Shown: positions 7,793 through 16,708, numbered from the stretch's first letter. The stretch: 64,000 nucleotides of DNA from JABDMH01 sp964428345 (GCA_964428345.1 CAYRYD010000002.1:124001-188000); one strand, 5' to 3'. Notes: generated by a model not told the origin, from the sequence alone. Numbers and translations: made by a program.

Positions 7793-8706
7793 CGCGAACT
7801 GGCGTTATGAAGAAACTCCTTTTCCTCGCTGGTCAGGCTTTGATAGCCGGTTTTCTTGATTTTTTCGAGAATGGCATCCACCCGTTCCTGGATTTCGTCG
7901 TCGCTGTAGGTAATCTGCTCTTTCTTTTTATAGGTATGCCTGACGATGATCCTGGCCTCCCGGGAAGTTTTAACCGGTATTTTTTCACCACTGAAGAAGT
8001 TGACGATCTTGTCGAGGATATTATTGATGCCATCTGACCAGTCATTGCCAGACCGGAGTTGCGATACAAAAAGCCAGCCCATAACCACTCCTCCCAGATG
8101 GGCAAAATGACCGCCGGTGTTACTGTCTCCTGCTACCGCAAAAAGATCCAGGAGTACCAGGGTGGCAACTACATATTTCAGGCGGACATCACCGATCAGC
8201 AGCAGACGCATGATGTAGTCCGGTGCGATCAGGCCGGAAGTGACGACAATCGCCATGACTCCGGCTGATGCTCCCAGAGCGTAACCAGTATGGCCGCTCA
8301 TATAGGGAAGCACCTGAGCACTTAACCAGAAAACAAAGCATCCTACAATGCCCCCCAACAGATATATTGGAAAGATTTTGCGGTCACCCAGCAAATCACC
8401 CACGATCCGTCCAAACCAATACAGGAAAAGCATATTCCAGAGCAGGTGCCAGAAACTCTCGTGCAGAAAAATGCTGGTCACAAATACCCATGGATGGGTC
8501 AGGTTATGCATGATGTCGGATGAAACCGAAAAAAACTGGACGATATCGTGATACAGGGGTGGTACCACACCGGCATTCCCCAGGTAAAAAAGGAGGCGAA
8601 GTACATTGACCGCAATAAAGACCACGACATTGATAATGACCAGCCGGGTCACCATATTGCCAAAGGAAAATTCGCGGCGGATATCGGCAAGAATAGACTG
8701 CAACAT
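7789..8706 (-). CDS. Rhomboid-family intramembrane serine protease (second of a tandem pair)
   Basis: A 305-residue polytopic membrane protein. The rhomboid signatures are HLLWNMLFLYWFGR (about 87-100), the nucleophile motif GASAG with Ser147, and the general-base motif HFAHLGG with His203. A roughly 90-residue charged cytoplasmic tail follows. I start it at 8706, where its ATG overlaps the stop of the upstream rhomboid as TAATG; an extension to 8730 is in frame but would run back into that gene. The pair lies between mutL and an EEP gene. Substrates are unknown; rhomboids cut single-pass membrane proteins within the bilayer. Confidence 0.9.
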   Translation of the reverse strand: MLQSILADIRREFSFGNMVTRLVIINVVVFIAVNVLRLLFYLGNAGVVPPLYHDIVQFFSVSSDIMHNLTHPWVFVTSIFLHESFWHLLWNMLFLYWFGRIVGDLLGDRKIFPIYLLGGIVGCFVFWLSAQVLPYMSGHTGYALGASAGVMAIVVTSGLIAPDYIMRLLLIGDVRLKYVVATLVLLDLFAVAGDSNTGGHFAHLGGVVMGWLFVSQLRSGNDWSDGINNILDKIVNFFSGEKIPVKTSREARIIVRHTYKKKEQITYSDDEIQERVDAILEKIKKTGYQSLTSEEKEFLHNASSR

Positions 8707-9329
8707 TATCTGAATCCTGATTTTCGCCAAAATAAAATAATCAGAGCTCCAAAAAGCGCTCCCCCGACATGGGCAAAATGGGCTACTCCCGGATTGGTAT
8801 TGCTGATGCCAAAATACAGCTCAATCGCTGCATAGATCAGGACGAAGTACTTCGCTTTCATAGGAATAGGGGGAATCAGCAACATGATCTGACTGTTCGG
8901 GAAAAGCATGCCATAACCTGCCAGCAATCCGAATACCGCTCCTGAAGCCCCGACCATCCCGTATGGCCGGCTGAGGAAGACCCGATACTCATCCGCTGAA
9001 AACGCGGAAATCTCCAGATACCAGACAAACAGATACAATACCAGTGCGCCAAATCCTGATAGAAGGTAGAAGGTCAGAAACCGTTTGGGTCCCATGTAGG
9101 TTTCCAGCGCGGAACCAAACATATACAGTGCAAACATATTGAAGAACAGGTGCTGAAAATTACCGTGCATAAACATATGCGTCACGATCTGCCACGGCCG
9201 GAAAAAATCGGAGGCGGGATAGTACATCGCCAAAACCGGATAGAGGTCAGGCATCAGCATATGGGTGACCACGTACATGATACCGTTCAGGATAAGTAAT
9301 TGCTTGACGACTTCGGTAATTTGTAACAT
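8706..9329 (-). CDS. Rhomboid-family intramembrane serine protease (first of a tandem pair)
   Basis: A 207-residue, six-helix rhomboid with little outside the membrane domain. The catalytic dyad is Ser129 in VGASGAVFG and His187 in HFAHVGG. The loop motif HGNFQHLFFNMFALYMFG is typical of loop 1 and helix 2. Its ATG overlaps the mutL stop (TAATG), and its own stop overlaps the next rhomboid start the same way. The two rhomboids differ in size and sequence, so they look like an old duplication with separate roles rather than a recent one. Confidence 0.92.
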   Translation of the reverse strand: MLQITEVVKQLLILNGIMYVVTHMLMPDLYPVLAMYYPASDFFRPWQIVTHMFMHGNFQHLFFNMFALYMFGSALETYMGPKRFLTFYLLSGFGALVLYLFVWYLEISAFSADEYRVFLSRPYGMVGASGAVFGLLAGYGMLFPNSQIMLLIPPIPMKAKYFVLIYAAIELYFGISNTNPGVAHFAHVGGALFGALIILFWRKSGFR

Positions 9330-11098
9330 TACTGATTAAACTTGCTTTGCAATTGATCTAGTTCAAAGGTGATAAAACATTTTTTCCCAAACGGACTCTG
9401 GAAGGGAATTTCACAGGCAAAAAGCTGATCGATGAGTGATTGCATCTCCATCACACTCAGAGAGGTCCCTCTTTTTATGCAGGAACGCCTTGCCATCAGG
9501 GCTGCCAGCTTCTTCTCCTCGCTCCATTCCAGGTTGACATTCATCCGGAACTGCTCCAGAAGTTCGTGAAAGAGTGTTTCTTTTACTTCTAAATTCGACA
9601 AATGGGCAGGTATTCCATGCAGAATGAAGCTGTCCTTACCAAAGGAACCCAGTTCAAAACCAATGCTGTTGAGGGGAGGTAAGAGACTCTCCAGCAAGGC
9701 TGCCTCATGAGCAGGTAAGGTAAAAGTGCTGGGGAAAAGCAGCTTTTGGGATGGAGCCGGGTTGTCACGAATCTCACTCAACAGACGCTCATAAAGAATC
9801 CGCTCATGGGCATTTTGCTGATCGATGAGCAGAAAGCCCGACCTGATCTGACTGATGATATAGGTCTGATGGATTTGCACGGGATCCTTTCGGTCTTCAT
9901 CCCCTTCAAAGTTGGCGAGTTGTACCGGATCTTCTCCTGGTGCTGTGACCGGACTCTTCTCCAACCCCTGGTACAGTTGCTCCCAGCTGTCGACTGCTGG
10001 CCGGCGGGAAAAACTGGAAGGGATGAGGATTTTGCCGGTCACCGGAGCTTGGGTAGCAGTGGTGGAGCTGAAGACCGGACTCTGATCAAAGTCGAGGGAT
10101 GGAGCGATATGATACTGACTCAATGTATGCCGGACGGCCGATTTGATGACTGTATAGGTGAGGGTTTCGTCTTCAAATTTTACTTCCTGTTTGGTGGGGT
10201 GCACATTGATGTCAATCCGTTCAGGATCCATGTAGATCGACAGGAGATAGAAAGGGAATGAACCCGGACTAATCAGATTTTCGTATGCGAGCAATACCGC
10301 ATGGTGGAGATACGGGCTCCGGATAAAGCGGTCGTTAATCAGAAAGAATTGCTCACCGCGGGTCTTCCTGGCCGAATCCGGTTTGCCGACAAATCCGGTA
10401 ATCCGGCACAGATCGGTCTCCTCTTCGATGGGAACCAGCTTGTCGTTGATCCCCTTTCCAAAAAGATTCACGATCCTCTTTCTCAATGTGCCGGGTGGCA
10501 GGTGATATGTTTCTGTTCCGTTATGAAATACTTCAAAATGAATTTCAGGATGGGCAATGGCAATGCGCTGAAACTCATCCAGGATATGACGGAATTCGAC
10601 CGTATTGGACTTCAGGAATTTTCTCCGGGCAGGTATGTTGAAAAACAAATTCTTTACCTGAATATTGGTACCCGGATTGGTTTCGCAGACTTCCTGCCGG
10701 ATCACATTCGATCCTTCGATCACCAGGTGGGTACCGACGACCTGCTCATGCAGCCGGGTCTTCAGATCGACCTGGGCTACCGCCGCAATCGAGGCCAGGG
10801 CTTCCCCGCGGAATCCCAGGGTGCGGATCGCAAAGAGATCTTCTGCTTTGCTGATTTTGGAGGTGGCATGCCGCTCAAAGCTCAGACGTGCATCGGTCGG
10901 ACTCATCCCGGCACCATTATCAATAACCTGGACAGACTGCTTACCGGCATCCTTGATGATCACCTTAATGTGATTGGCGCCGGCATCGATGGCATTTTCA
11001 ATCAATTCTTTAACTACGGAAGCCGGACGCTGCACGACCTCTCCGGCAGCAATCTGGTTGGCAATGGAATCCGGAAGAAGCTGAATGATATCAGCCAT
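9329..11098 (-). CDS. mutL: DNA mismatch repair protein MutL
   Basis: About 589 residues. The GHKL ATPase domain carries ENAIDAGA, DNGAGM and GFRGEALASIAAVA, and the C-terminal dimerisation domain is present. MutL links MutS mismatch recognition to strand incision. The endonuclease motifs are altered: the DQHA(x)2E(x)4E site reads DQQNAHERILYE (about 426-437), and the CPHGRP-type motif reads SPFGKK (about 568-573). I chose the ATG at 11098; a TTG at 11104 is in frame. It begins 7 bp after the small membrane protein stop and is followed by rhomboids through a TAATG overlap. Confidence 0.96.
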   Translation of the reverse strand: MADIIQLLPDSIANQIAAGEVVQRPASVVKELIENAIDAGANHIKVIIKDAGKQSVQVIDNGAGMSPTDARLSFERHATSKISKAEDLFAIRTLGFRGEALASIAAVAQVDLKTRLHEQVVGTHLVIEGSNVIRQEVCETNPGTNIQVKNLFFNIPARRKFLKSNTVEFRHILDEFQRIAIAHPEIHFEVFHNGTETYHLPPGTLRKRIVNLFGKGINDKLVPIEEETDLCRITGFVGKPDSARKTRGEQFFLINDRFIRSPYLHHAVLLAYENLISPGSFPFYLLSIYMDPERIDINVHPTKQEVKFEDETLTYTVIKSAVRHTLSQYHIAPSLDFDQSPVFSSTTATQAPVTGKILIPSSFSRRPAVDSWEQLYQGLEKSPVTAPGEDPVQLANFEGDEDRKDPVQIHQTYIISQIRSGFLLIDQQNAHERILYERLLSEIRDNPAPSQKLLFPSTFTLPAHEAALLESLLPPLNSIGFELGSFGKDSFILHGIPAHLSNLEVKETLFHELLEQFRMNVNLEWSEEKKLAALMARRSCIKRGTSLSVMEMQSLIDQLFACEIPFQSPFGKKCFITFELDQLQSKFNQ

Positions 11099-11105
11099 AG
11101 TCAAA

Positions 11106-11420
11106 TTATCCTTCGATCTGTTCTAAAAATCTGGGCAAATATACGGTAAGCAACAGATAGGTGACAGCAAATAAGGTAATTATGATGGCCAATAATAATA
11201 TGTTTGAACGGCGGTTTACGCTGCTGCGATAGGCTGGTGAGGAACTGCGGTTCTGGAAATTCCGGGAAATCCGGGATTTTATCTGCTCGGTTTCAGAAGA
11301 ACCTTCACTCCTGGCATTCTTTAGGATCTCTTCCAGCCGCTCCTTCTGTGGATCGTAATACCGGGGTACATAGTTGAATTTTTGGTGTCTTGGTGCCTTA
11401 AAAAAACTAAAAAGGGCCAT
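11106..11420 (-). CDS. Small conserved membrane protein upstream of mutL
   Basis: A 104-residue protein with a basic N-terminus (FKAPRHQKFNYVPRYYDPQ) and a single C-terminal membrane helix (about 73-96). Similar small proteins are common in Bacteroidota and are often mislabelled riboflavin synthase beta subunit; nothing here supports an enzyme. It is the first gene of the mutL-rhomboid-EEP-cysS-M28 run. The 159 bp between it and the divergent purF-like gene must carry both promoters. Function unknown. Confidence 0.75.
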   Translation of the reverse strand: MALFSFFKAPRHQKFNYVPRYYDPQKERLEEILKNARSEGSSETEQIKSRISRNFQNRSSSPAYRSSVNRRSNILLLAIIITLFAVTYLLLTVYLPRFLEQIEG

Positions 11421-11526
11421 ATTTTAGATGCTTCGTGATAAAATTAGGATTTTTTCCAATCCTTTCATTGTTAGTTGATTATTATCAATGTAACTAAATG
11501 AACAGGAGACCCCGAAAGGTTGTTCC

Positions 11527-11557
11527 TTGTGATAGAACATTTTTCCAACTAACTTTG
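11527..11557 (+). promoter_or_regulatory. Bacteroidota-type promoter for the purF-like gene
   Basis: TTG (11527-11529), 20 bases, then TAACTTTG (11550-11557), a full match to TTG-N19/20-TAnnTTTG. The start site should fall near 11563, giving a leader of about 17 bases before the ATG at 11580. Confidence 0.7.
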
Positions 11558-11579
11558 CACCGGATCATAATCGTCCTTC

Positions 11580-13472
11580 ATGAGTGATCAAATAAAACAT
11601 GAGTGCGGCATTGCGCTCATTCGCCTCCTTCAACCGCTGGAGTATTACGAACATAAATATGGTTCGACCCTGTATGGCCTGAAGAAAATGCAGCTCATTC
11701 TCCAGAAGATGCGCAACCGGGGTCAGGATGGAGCAGGGATAGCAACCATTAAACTGGACCCCAAACCAGGCACGCGATACATCAGCAGGAAACGAAACAA
11801 TAGCCCTCAGTCCCTGCGGGACCTGTTTATCGACGTGTCACGCTATTTTAACGATGTTTCTCCGGAACAAATGCACGACGCCGAATGGATGAAGGAAAAC
11901 AAACCCTTTACCGGTGAACTGTTGTTGGGGCATCTCCGGTATGGTACCCATGGATCAAACAGTATTGAAACCTGTCACCCATTCCTGAGACAAAATAACT
12001 GGATCAACCGCAATCTGGTGCTGGCCGGCAATTTCAACCTGACCAACGTCGATGAGCTTTTCGAAGAGCTGCTCGATCTGGGTCAGTACCCCAAAGAGGT
12101 CTCAGATACCGTCACCGTCCTCGAAAAGATTGGTCATTTTCTCGATGATGAAGTACAGCGACTGTTTACCTGGTTTAAGCTGGATGGATACAGCAACCGG
12201 GAGATCAATGCCCTGATTGAGGAGCACCTTGACATTCAGCGGTTGCTGACCAGGGCATCTAAAAAATTTGACGGCGGATATGTCATGAGTGGGCTGATCG
12301 GACACGGTGATGCCTTCATGATGCGGGATCCGAACGGTATTCGTCCGGCTTTTTATTATTACGACGACGAAATCCTGGTTGCCGCCAGTGAGCGGCCGGC
12401 CATTCAAACCGCTTTCAAGATCCGGCTGAAGTACGTCAAGGAATTGAAACCTGGTCATGCCCTGATCGTCAAGAAAGACGGAAGGATCAGTGAACAGCCT
12501 TTCATTGACCAGCGTGAGGTCAAGGCCTGTTCGTTTGAACGGATCTACTTTAGCCGGGGTACGGATAAAGATATCTATCTCGAACGCAAACGTCTGGGAG
12601 AGCAGCTGACCGACCAGGTGCTGCAAGCCATTGACTACGACTTTGAAAATACGGTTTTCTCCTATGTTCCCAATACGGCCGAAACAGCCTTTTTCGGCTT
12701 GATGGAGGGTGTTGAAAAAAGGCTGAATGAGATCCGGAAGGAAAAGATTCTGGCACTGGGCTCGGGAGCCAGTGCCGAAGATATTGACAAAATCCTGGCC
12801 ATCAAGGCCCGTTTTGAAAAAATCGTGGTTAAAGATGCCAAGATGCGCACCTTCATTGCCGATAGCGAAGAGCGGGGAGAGATGGTCTCACACGTCTATG
12901 ACGTGACCTACGGCATTGTTCGCAATAACATCGATACCCTGGTGCTGGTCGATGACAGCATTGTGCGGGGAACCACCCTTCGTGACAGCATCATCACCAT
13001 GGTCGATCGTCTCCACCCCAGACGTATCGTATTCGTCTCTTCAGCACCACAGATACGGTATCCCGACTGCTACGGTATTGATATGTCGGTAATGAATAAT
13101 TTTGTAGCTTTTGAAGCGATGGTGGCTCTACTCAAAGAAACGGGTAAGGAACATTTGTTGAATGAAGTTTATGATCTCTGCAAAGCAGAACTGTCAGGTA
13201 AGGATGAAGTAGAAAACAAGGTCAAAATACTCTACGACCAGTTTTCTTATGAGGAGATTTCGCAAAAGATCTCAGAGATCCTGACTCCTCCGGCTATCGA
13301 TGCCGAAGTAAAGATCATATTCCAGACCCTCGAGGGTCTTCGGGTGGCAGTCCCTGATCACCGTGGTGACTGGTATTTCAGCGGCGATTATCCTACGCCG
13401 GGTGGGCAGAAAGTGGTCAATAAAGCCTTCATCAATTACATGGAGAAAAAGCTGGTCAGAGCTTATTTCTAA
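11580..13472 (+). CDS. Amidophosphoribosyltransferase-like protein (long PurF form)
   Basis: A 630-residue protein. The N-terminal class II glutamine amidotransferase domain begins HECGIALIR; Cys9 would be the nucleophile after a short propeptide. The phosphoribosyltransferase domain has the PRPP loop VLVDDSIVRGTTLRDS. The reaction is glutamine plus PRPP to phosphoribosylamine, the first step of purine synthesis. It is about 150 residues longer than standard PurF (about 470-500), with extra sequence in the glutaminase part and at the C-terminus, and it lacks the cysteine set of Fe-S PurF enzymes. Bacteroidota often carry this long form beside a standard purF, so it may be a specialised paralogue. 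It stands alone on its strand. Confidence 0.85.
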   Translation: MSDQIKHECGIALIRLLQPLEYYEHKYGSTLYGLKKMQLILQKMRNRGQDGAGIATIKLDPKPGTRYISRKRNNSPQSLRDLFIDVSRYFNDVSPEQMHDAEWMKENKPFTGELLLGHLRYGTHGSNSIETCHPFLRQNNWINRNLVLAGNFNLTNVDELFEELLDLGQYPKEVSDTVTVLEKIGHFLDDEVQRLFTWFKLDGYSNREINALIEEHLDIQRLLTRASKKFDGGYVMSGLIGHGDAFMMRDPNGIRPAFYYYDDEILVAASERPAIQTAFKIRLKYVKELKPGHALIVKKDGRISEQPFIDQREVKACSFERIYFSRGTDKDIYLERKRLGEQLTDQVLQAIDYDFENTVFSYVPNTAETAFFGLMEGVEKRLNEIRKEKILALGSGASAEDIDKILAIKARFEKIVVKDAKMRTFIADSEERGEMVSHVYDVTYGIVRNNIDTLVLVDDSIVRGTTLRDSIITMVDRLHPRRIVFVSSAPQIRYPDCYGIDMSVMNNFVAFEAMVALLKETGKEHLLNEVYDLCKAELSGKDEVENKVKILYDQFSYEEISQKISEILTPPAIDAEVKIIFQTLEGLRVAVPDHRGDWYFSGDYPTPGGQKVVNKAFINYMEKKLVRAYF

Positions 13473-13569
13473 AAAAATCGCATTTTCCTCCGGATAGTTT
13501 CCAACTATTTGAGGGTGGTCCCGTCTATCTGATAAAAACGAAAACCTGGAAGCGAACCAGCAGTCACGG

Positions 13570-14091
13570 TTGACAGAGCGCTGTATAAAGGGAGATCGCA
13601 AGGCGCAGTTTGAACTTTACAAATTATATGTAAAGCCCCTTTATCACGCGGTGATCCGTTTGGTACCCGAGCGCACCGCGGCAGAAGAAATCGTACAGGA
13701 TGCCTTTGTCAGCATTTTCAGGCATCTGCCCGACTACCGATCAGAAAGCAGTCTCTTGACCTGGATGCGACGCATCGCGGTCAACAAAGCGCTGGATGTG
13801 ATCCGAAAAAAGAAACATGAATGGGCTTTACCGCATGGCAAGGAGCTGGAAGACTCTATCGACCTGGATGACAGGAATGAGGATGAGCTCATAAACCAGC
13901 TCCATGAGGAAATCAAGAAACTTCCGAATGGTTGCCGTGAAATTCTCAGTTTATACCTGTTTGAGGGATTTAAACACGCTGAAATCGCCCAAAAGCTCCA
14001 GATTACCGAATCGACGTCAAAAACACAGTATTTGAGAGCCCGGAAATTATTGGCTCTGGCACTGGCTAAATATAAAGTCAATGAGTATTGA
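13570..14091 (+). CDS. RNA polymerase ECF sigma factor
   Basis: About 173 residues with sigma region 2 (AAEEIVQDAFVSIFRHL, then SSLLTWMRRIAVNKALDVIRKK) and region 4 (LPNGCREILSLYLFEGFKH followed by an HTH). It redirects RNA polymerase to a small regulon. There is no ATG: the TTG at 13570 is the best-placed start, but the frame is open back to 13513 and a CTG at 13546 is possible. It overlaps the next gene by 11 bp (ATG at 14081), as sigma/anti-sigma pairs often do. Confidence 0.9.
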   Translation: MTERCIKGDRKAQFELYKLYVKPLYHAVIRLVPERTAAEEIVQDAFVSIFRHLPDYRSESSLLTWMRRIAVNKALDVIRKKKHEWALPHGKELEDSIDLDDRNEDELINQLHEEIKKLPNGCREILSLYLFEGFKHAEIAQKLQITESTSKTQYLRARKLLALALAKYKVNEY

Positions 14092-14629
14092 TCTTGAAAA
14101 GTTTGTGAGAAAGCATGCCGGAAAACTGGACCGCATCGAATCAGTTGAAGAAGACCGACTGTGGTCCGGGATCTCCCGCGCGCTGGATCAGTATGAACAT
14201 CCTTCATCAAAATACCGGATCTGGTTGTCGATCGCTGCCGGAATCATTGTAATCCTGACGTCGATGCTGGTCTATACCAACATTTACCGGCCAAAAGTCA
14301 ATGACGACCGCAGACTGCTTTCATCCGTGTTCCCCGAACTATCGAAGGAGTTTTCGCAATACGATCAGATAATCAGGACCCGAAAAACGGCAATATCGTT
14401 TGACACCATTGATCCCGGTCAGTATCCGGATCTTTTTGAAGAAATGCAAATACTGGACGAGCATTATTCGACAGCCTTAAAGGACCTCAAAAACCTTGGC
14501 AAGGATGAGGCGATCCTGCGGGTCCTGATGCGCTATCATCAGAGGCAATTGGACCTTCTGGAAAGACTATCTAATGAAATCGAAAAAAATAGACGATACC
14601 ATGAAAAGAATTTTCAACGAAATATTTAG
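14081..14629 (+). CDS. Single-pass membrane protein, probable anti-sigma factor
   Basis: 182 residues: a cytoplasmic N-terminal part of about 45 residues, one membrane helix (about 46-64, IWLSIAAGIIVILTSMLVY) and a helical, coiled-coil-prone outer part. No zinc-binding ZAS motif is visible. The position, overlapping the sigma gene stop by 11 bp, and the topology are those of anti-sigma factors; the assignment rests on context. It overlaps the start region of the repetitive protein downstream. Confidence 0.6.
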   Translation: MSIDLEKFVRKHAGKLDRIESVEEDRLWSGISRALDQYEHPSSKYRIWLSIAAGIIVILTSMLVYTNIYRPKVNDDRRLLSSVFPELSKEFSQYDQIIRTRKTAISFDTIDPGQYPDLFEEMQILDEHYSTALKDLKNLGKDEAILRVLMRYHQRQLDLLERLSNEIEKNRRYHEKNFQRNI

Positions 14630-15911
14630 TACTCCGTTTCTTTTCGCGTTGCTGTTTTATCCCCTCCTGGTTGCTAGCCAGAGTAAAGAGCAAAACTTTT
14701 ATAAGACCATTCCTGTTGCAGGTGTTGAAAAATTGGTCATCACCCATCAGCGGGGACCTCTTGTGATTGAAAAAAGTATGGACAGTCAGATCCATGCAGA
14801 TTTGCTGGTACGGATCAAAGGCAAGAATGAAGATGACCTCAACCAGCTGTTGGAATCCATCGAGTTAAAAGAAAGCAGGGTTGGTGCAGGTATAGAACTG
14901 GAGACACAGACTCAAATAAGCAACTGGATCAATACTCTCGGTATGACCCGGGTCAAACTAAAGTCGGGTGCGGTTATCCATAACATCCAGGAGCTCGAAA
15001 TGATCCTGACAATCAAAGTGCCCGCGATCAGTCAACTGCATTTAAGCAATAAGTATGAAAATATTGAAATACGATCCGATTTACAAAGCCATGTATCGGT
15101 CGATCTGTACAGCGGGGAATTCTTATCCAAAAATATCCAGGGTGACCTGACTATACGGGCTAAATACTCTGATCTGCATTTTGATGATTTCAAACAGGGC
15201 ATTTTTGATCTCTATGAATGCAAGTTAGCCGGTGGAAAGGGAACAAACCTCAATATCCAATCGAAATATTCCAATATAAGGCTGCAGACATTTGACAGGC
15301 TCAATGTCAACTCCTATGAGGATCATTATACCCTGGGCGACATCCGTCAACAAATTGTTATCACGGATAAATATTCGAAATTCTACCTGCAAAATATCGG
15401 TAATGCCCGGTTGAATTTATACGAAACCGATCTGGAGTTACAGCGTGGGAAGGAACTGGCCATTGATTGTAAATACGGTACAATCCATGCTGGCAATCTG
15501 ACCCGGATCGAGCTCAATGAAAGTTATGAAACCGACTTGATTATTGAAAGTCTCGATGAATTGTTGGTGAGAAATGACAAATATGGAAACTATGAAATCG
15601 GTAGCCTGCGCAAATCCCTGAGGCTGAAAGGTTATGAGACTTCCCTTGATGTAAAACAGGTCAGCCCTCAGTTGTCAGAGGTCTCGATAGACAGTAAATA
15701 CGACCGGATGCGACTGGGCTTTCCGCCTGAGTTGCGGTATGTTCTGGATGCCGAATTGAAGTATGGATCGCTGGCCTATCACGATGGCATTTTCACCAGC
15801 ATCGACCGGAGGGAAAAGGGTGAAGAACTGATCGTCAAAGCAGACTTGACCGATCAAACGAAACCAAAAGTGATTATCCGGTCTTATGAAACCGATATTG
15901 TGCTGGAATAA
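14601..15911 (+). CDS. Secreted repetitive beta-solenoid protein (adhesin-like)
   Basis: About 436 residues. A signal peptide starts at MKRIFNE (14601); an in-frame ATG at 14574 is possible, but both overlap the preceding gene. After residue ~150 the chain alternates two short motifs every 16-22 residues: KY followed by a beta strand (KYENIEI, KYSDLHF, KYSNIRL, KYSKFYL, KYGTIHA, KYGNYEI, KYDRMRL), and YE or YS with a strand (LYSGEF, LYECKL, LYETDLEL, SYETDLII, GYETSLDV, SYETDIVL). This suggests a right-handed beta-solenoid with stacked tyrosines, like DUF4097-type putative adhesins. It follows a sigma/anti-sigma pair and may be their target or sensor. Function unknown. Confidence 0.7.
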   Translation: MKRIFNEIFSTPFLFALLFYPLLVASQSKEQNFYKTIPVAGVEKLVITHQRGPLVIEKSMDSQIHADLLVRIKGKNEDDLNQLLESIELKESRVGAGIELETQTQISNWINTLGMTRVKLKSGAVIHNIQELEMILTIKVPAISQLHLSNKYENIEIRSDLQSHVSVDLYSGEFLSKNIQGDLTIRAKYSDLHFDDFKQGIFDLYECKLAGGKGTNLNIQSKYSNIRLQTFDRLNVNSYEDHYTLGDIRQQIVITDKYSKFYLQNIGNARLNLYETDLELQRGKELAIDCKYGTIHAGNLTRIELNESYETDLIIESLDELLVRNDKYGNYEIGSLRKSLRLKGYETSLDVKQVSPQLSEVSIDSKYDRMRLGFPPELRYVLDAELKYGSLAYHDGIFTSIDRREKGEELIVKADLTDQTKPKVIIRSYETDIVLE

Positions 15912-15922
15912 ACTGATCGTCG

Positions 15923-16651
15923 TCAGGGTCTGCCGGACCCATTGCTTACCAGGGTACCAATATTCTCACCCTGAACCACACCTTGTAAATTTCCGGCCTT
16001 CATGACGTCAAACACGACAATGGGCAGATCGTTTTCCTTACAGAGCGTAAAGGCAGTCATATCCATCACTTTCAATCCCATGGAAATGACTTCATCAAAT
16101 TTCAGATGTTCATATTTGATGGCATCGGGATAGATTTCCGGATCTGCGCTGTAGATTCCATCAACCCGGGTACCTTTCAGGATCACATCGGCGCAGACTT
16201 CATTGGCCCTTAGAGCAGCGGCCGAATCGGTCGTAAAATAGGGACTCCCCGTGCCGGCGGCAAAGATCAGCACCCTCCCTTTTTCCAGATGACGGATGGC
16301 CCTTCTCCTGATATAAGGTTCAGCTATCTCTTTCATTTCAATGGCCGATATCAACCGGGTAAACACTCCCAGACTTTCCAGGGAACTCTGCAGGGCCATT
16401 CCATTGATGGCGGTAGCCAACATACCCATGTAATCTCCCTGGACTCGTTCGATGCCCGATTGTTGTGCCTGAAGCCCTCTGAATATATTACCCCCTCCAA
16501 TGACAACCGCCACTTCAACCCCCAGGTCTTTCAGGTCTCTGATCTGCCGGGAATAGTGCAGGAGCATTTCCGGTTGAATTCCAAAGGCCTGATTTCCCAT
16601 CAACGATTCGCCGCTGAGTTTCAGGAGTATCCGTTTATACTTTAATGACAT
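15923..16651 (-). CDS. pyrH: UMP kinase
   Basis: A 242-residue amino-acid-kinase-fold enzyme that phosphorylates UMP to UDP. The N-terminus YKRILLKLSGESLMG and the VVIGGGNIFRG loop are diagnostic. It follows tsf by 57 bp, as in many bacteria, but a strong hairpin with a T tract lies in that gap, so expression depends on readthrough or on a promoter inside tsf. It converges with the solenoid gene, 11 bp apart. Confidence 0.97.
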   Translation of the reverse strand: MSLKYKRILLKLSGESLMGNQAFGIQPEMLLHYSRQIRDLKDLGVEVAVVIGGGNIFRGLQAQQSGIERVQGDYMGMLATAINGMALQSSLESLGVFTRLISAIEMKEIAEPYIRRRAIRHLEKGRVLIFAAGTGSPYFTTDSAAALRANEVCADVILKGTRVDGIYSADPEIYPDAIKYEHLKFDEVISMGLKVMDMTAFTLCKENDLPIVVFDVMKAGNLQGVVQGENIGTLVSNGSGRP

Positions 16652-16664
16652 GATCTGTAGTATT

Positions 16665-16698
16665 AAAAAAAAGAGCGAACCAAATTGGTTCGCTCTTT
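16665..16698 (-). terminator. Intrinsic terminator or attenuator between tsf and pyrH
   Basis: Perfect 14-bp inverted repeat AAAGAGCGAACCAA (16670-16683) and TTGGTTCGCTCTTT (16685-16698). In the minus-strand direction it is followed by an eight-base T run (16672-16665, partly within the stem). Only 13 bases separate the T run from the pyrH ATG. Confidence 0.85.
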
Positions 16699-16708
16699 AA
16701 AAAAGCTC

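Noticed and set aside
11421..11526. Hairpin AGGATTTTTTCCAATCCTT between the small mutL-operon protein and purF
   Set aside because: A 5-bp stem in a divergent promoter region without T run in a useful direction; probably chance.
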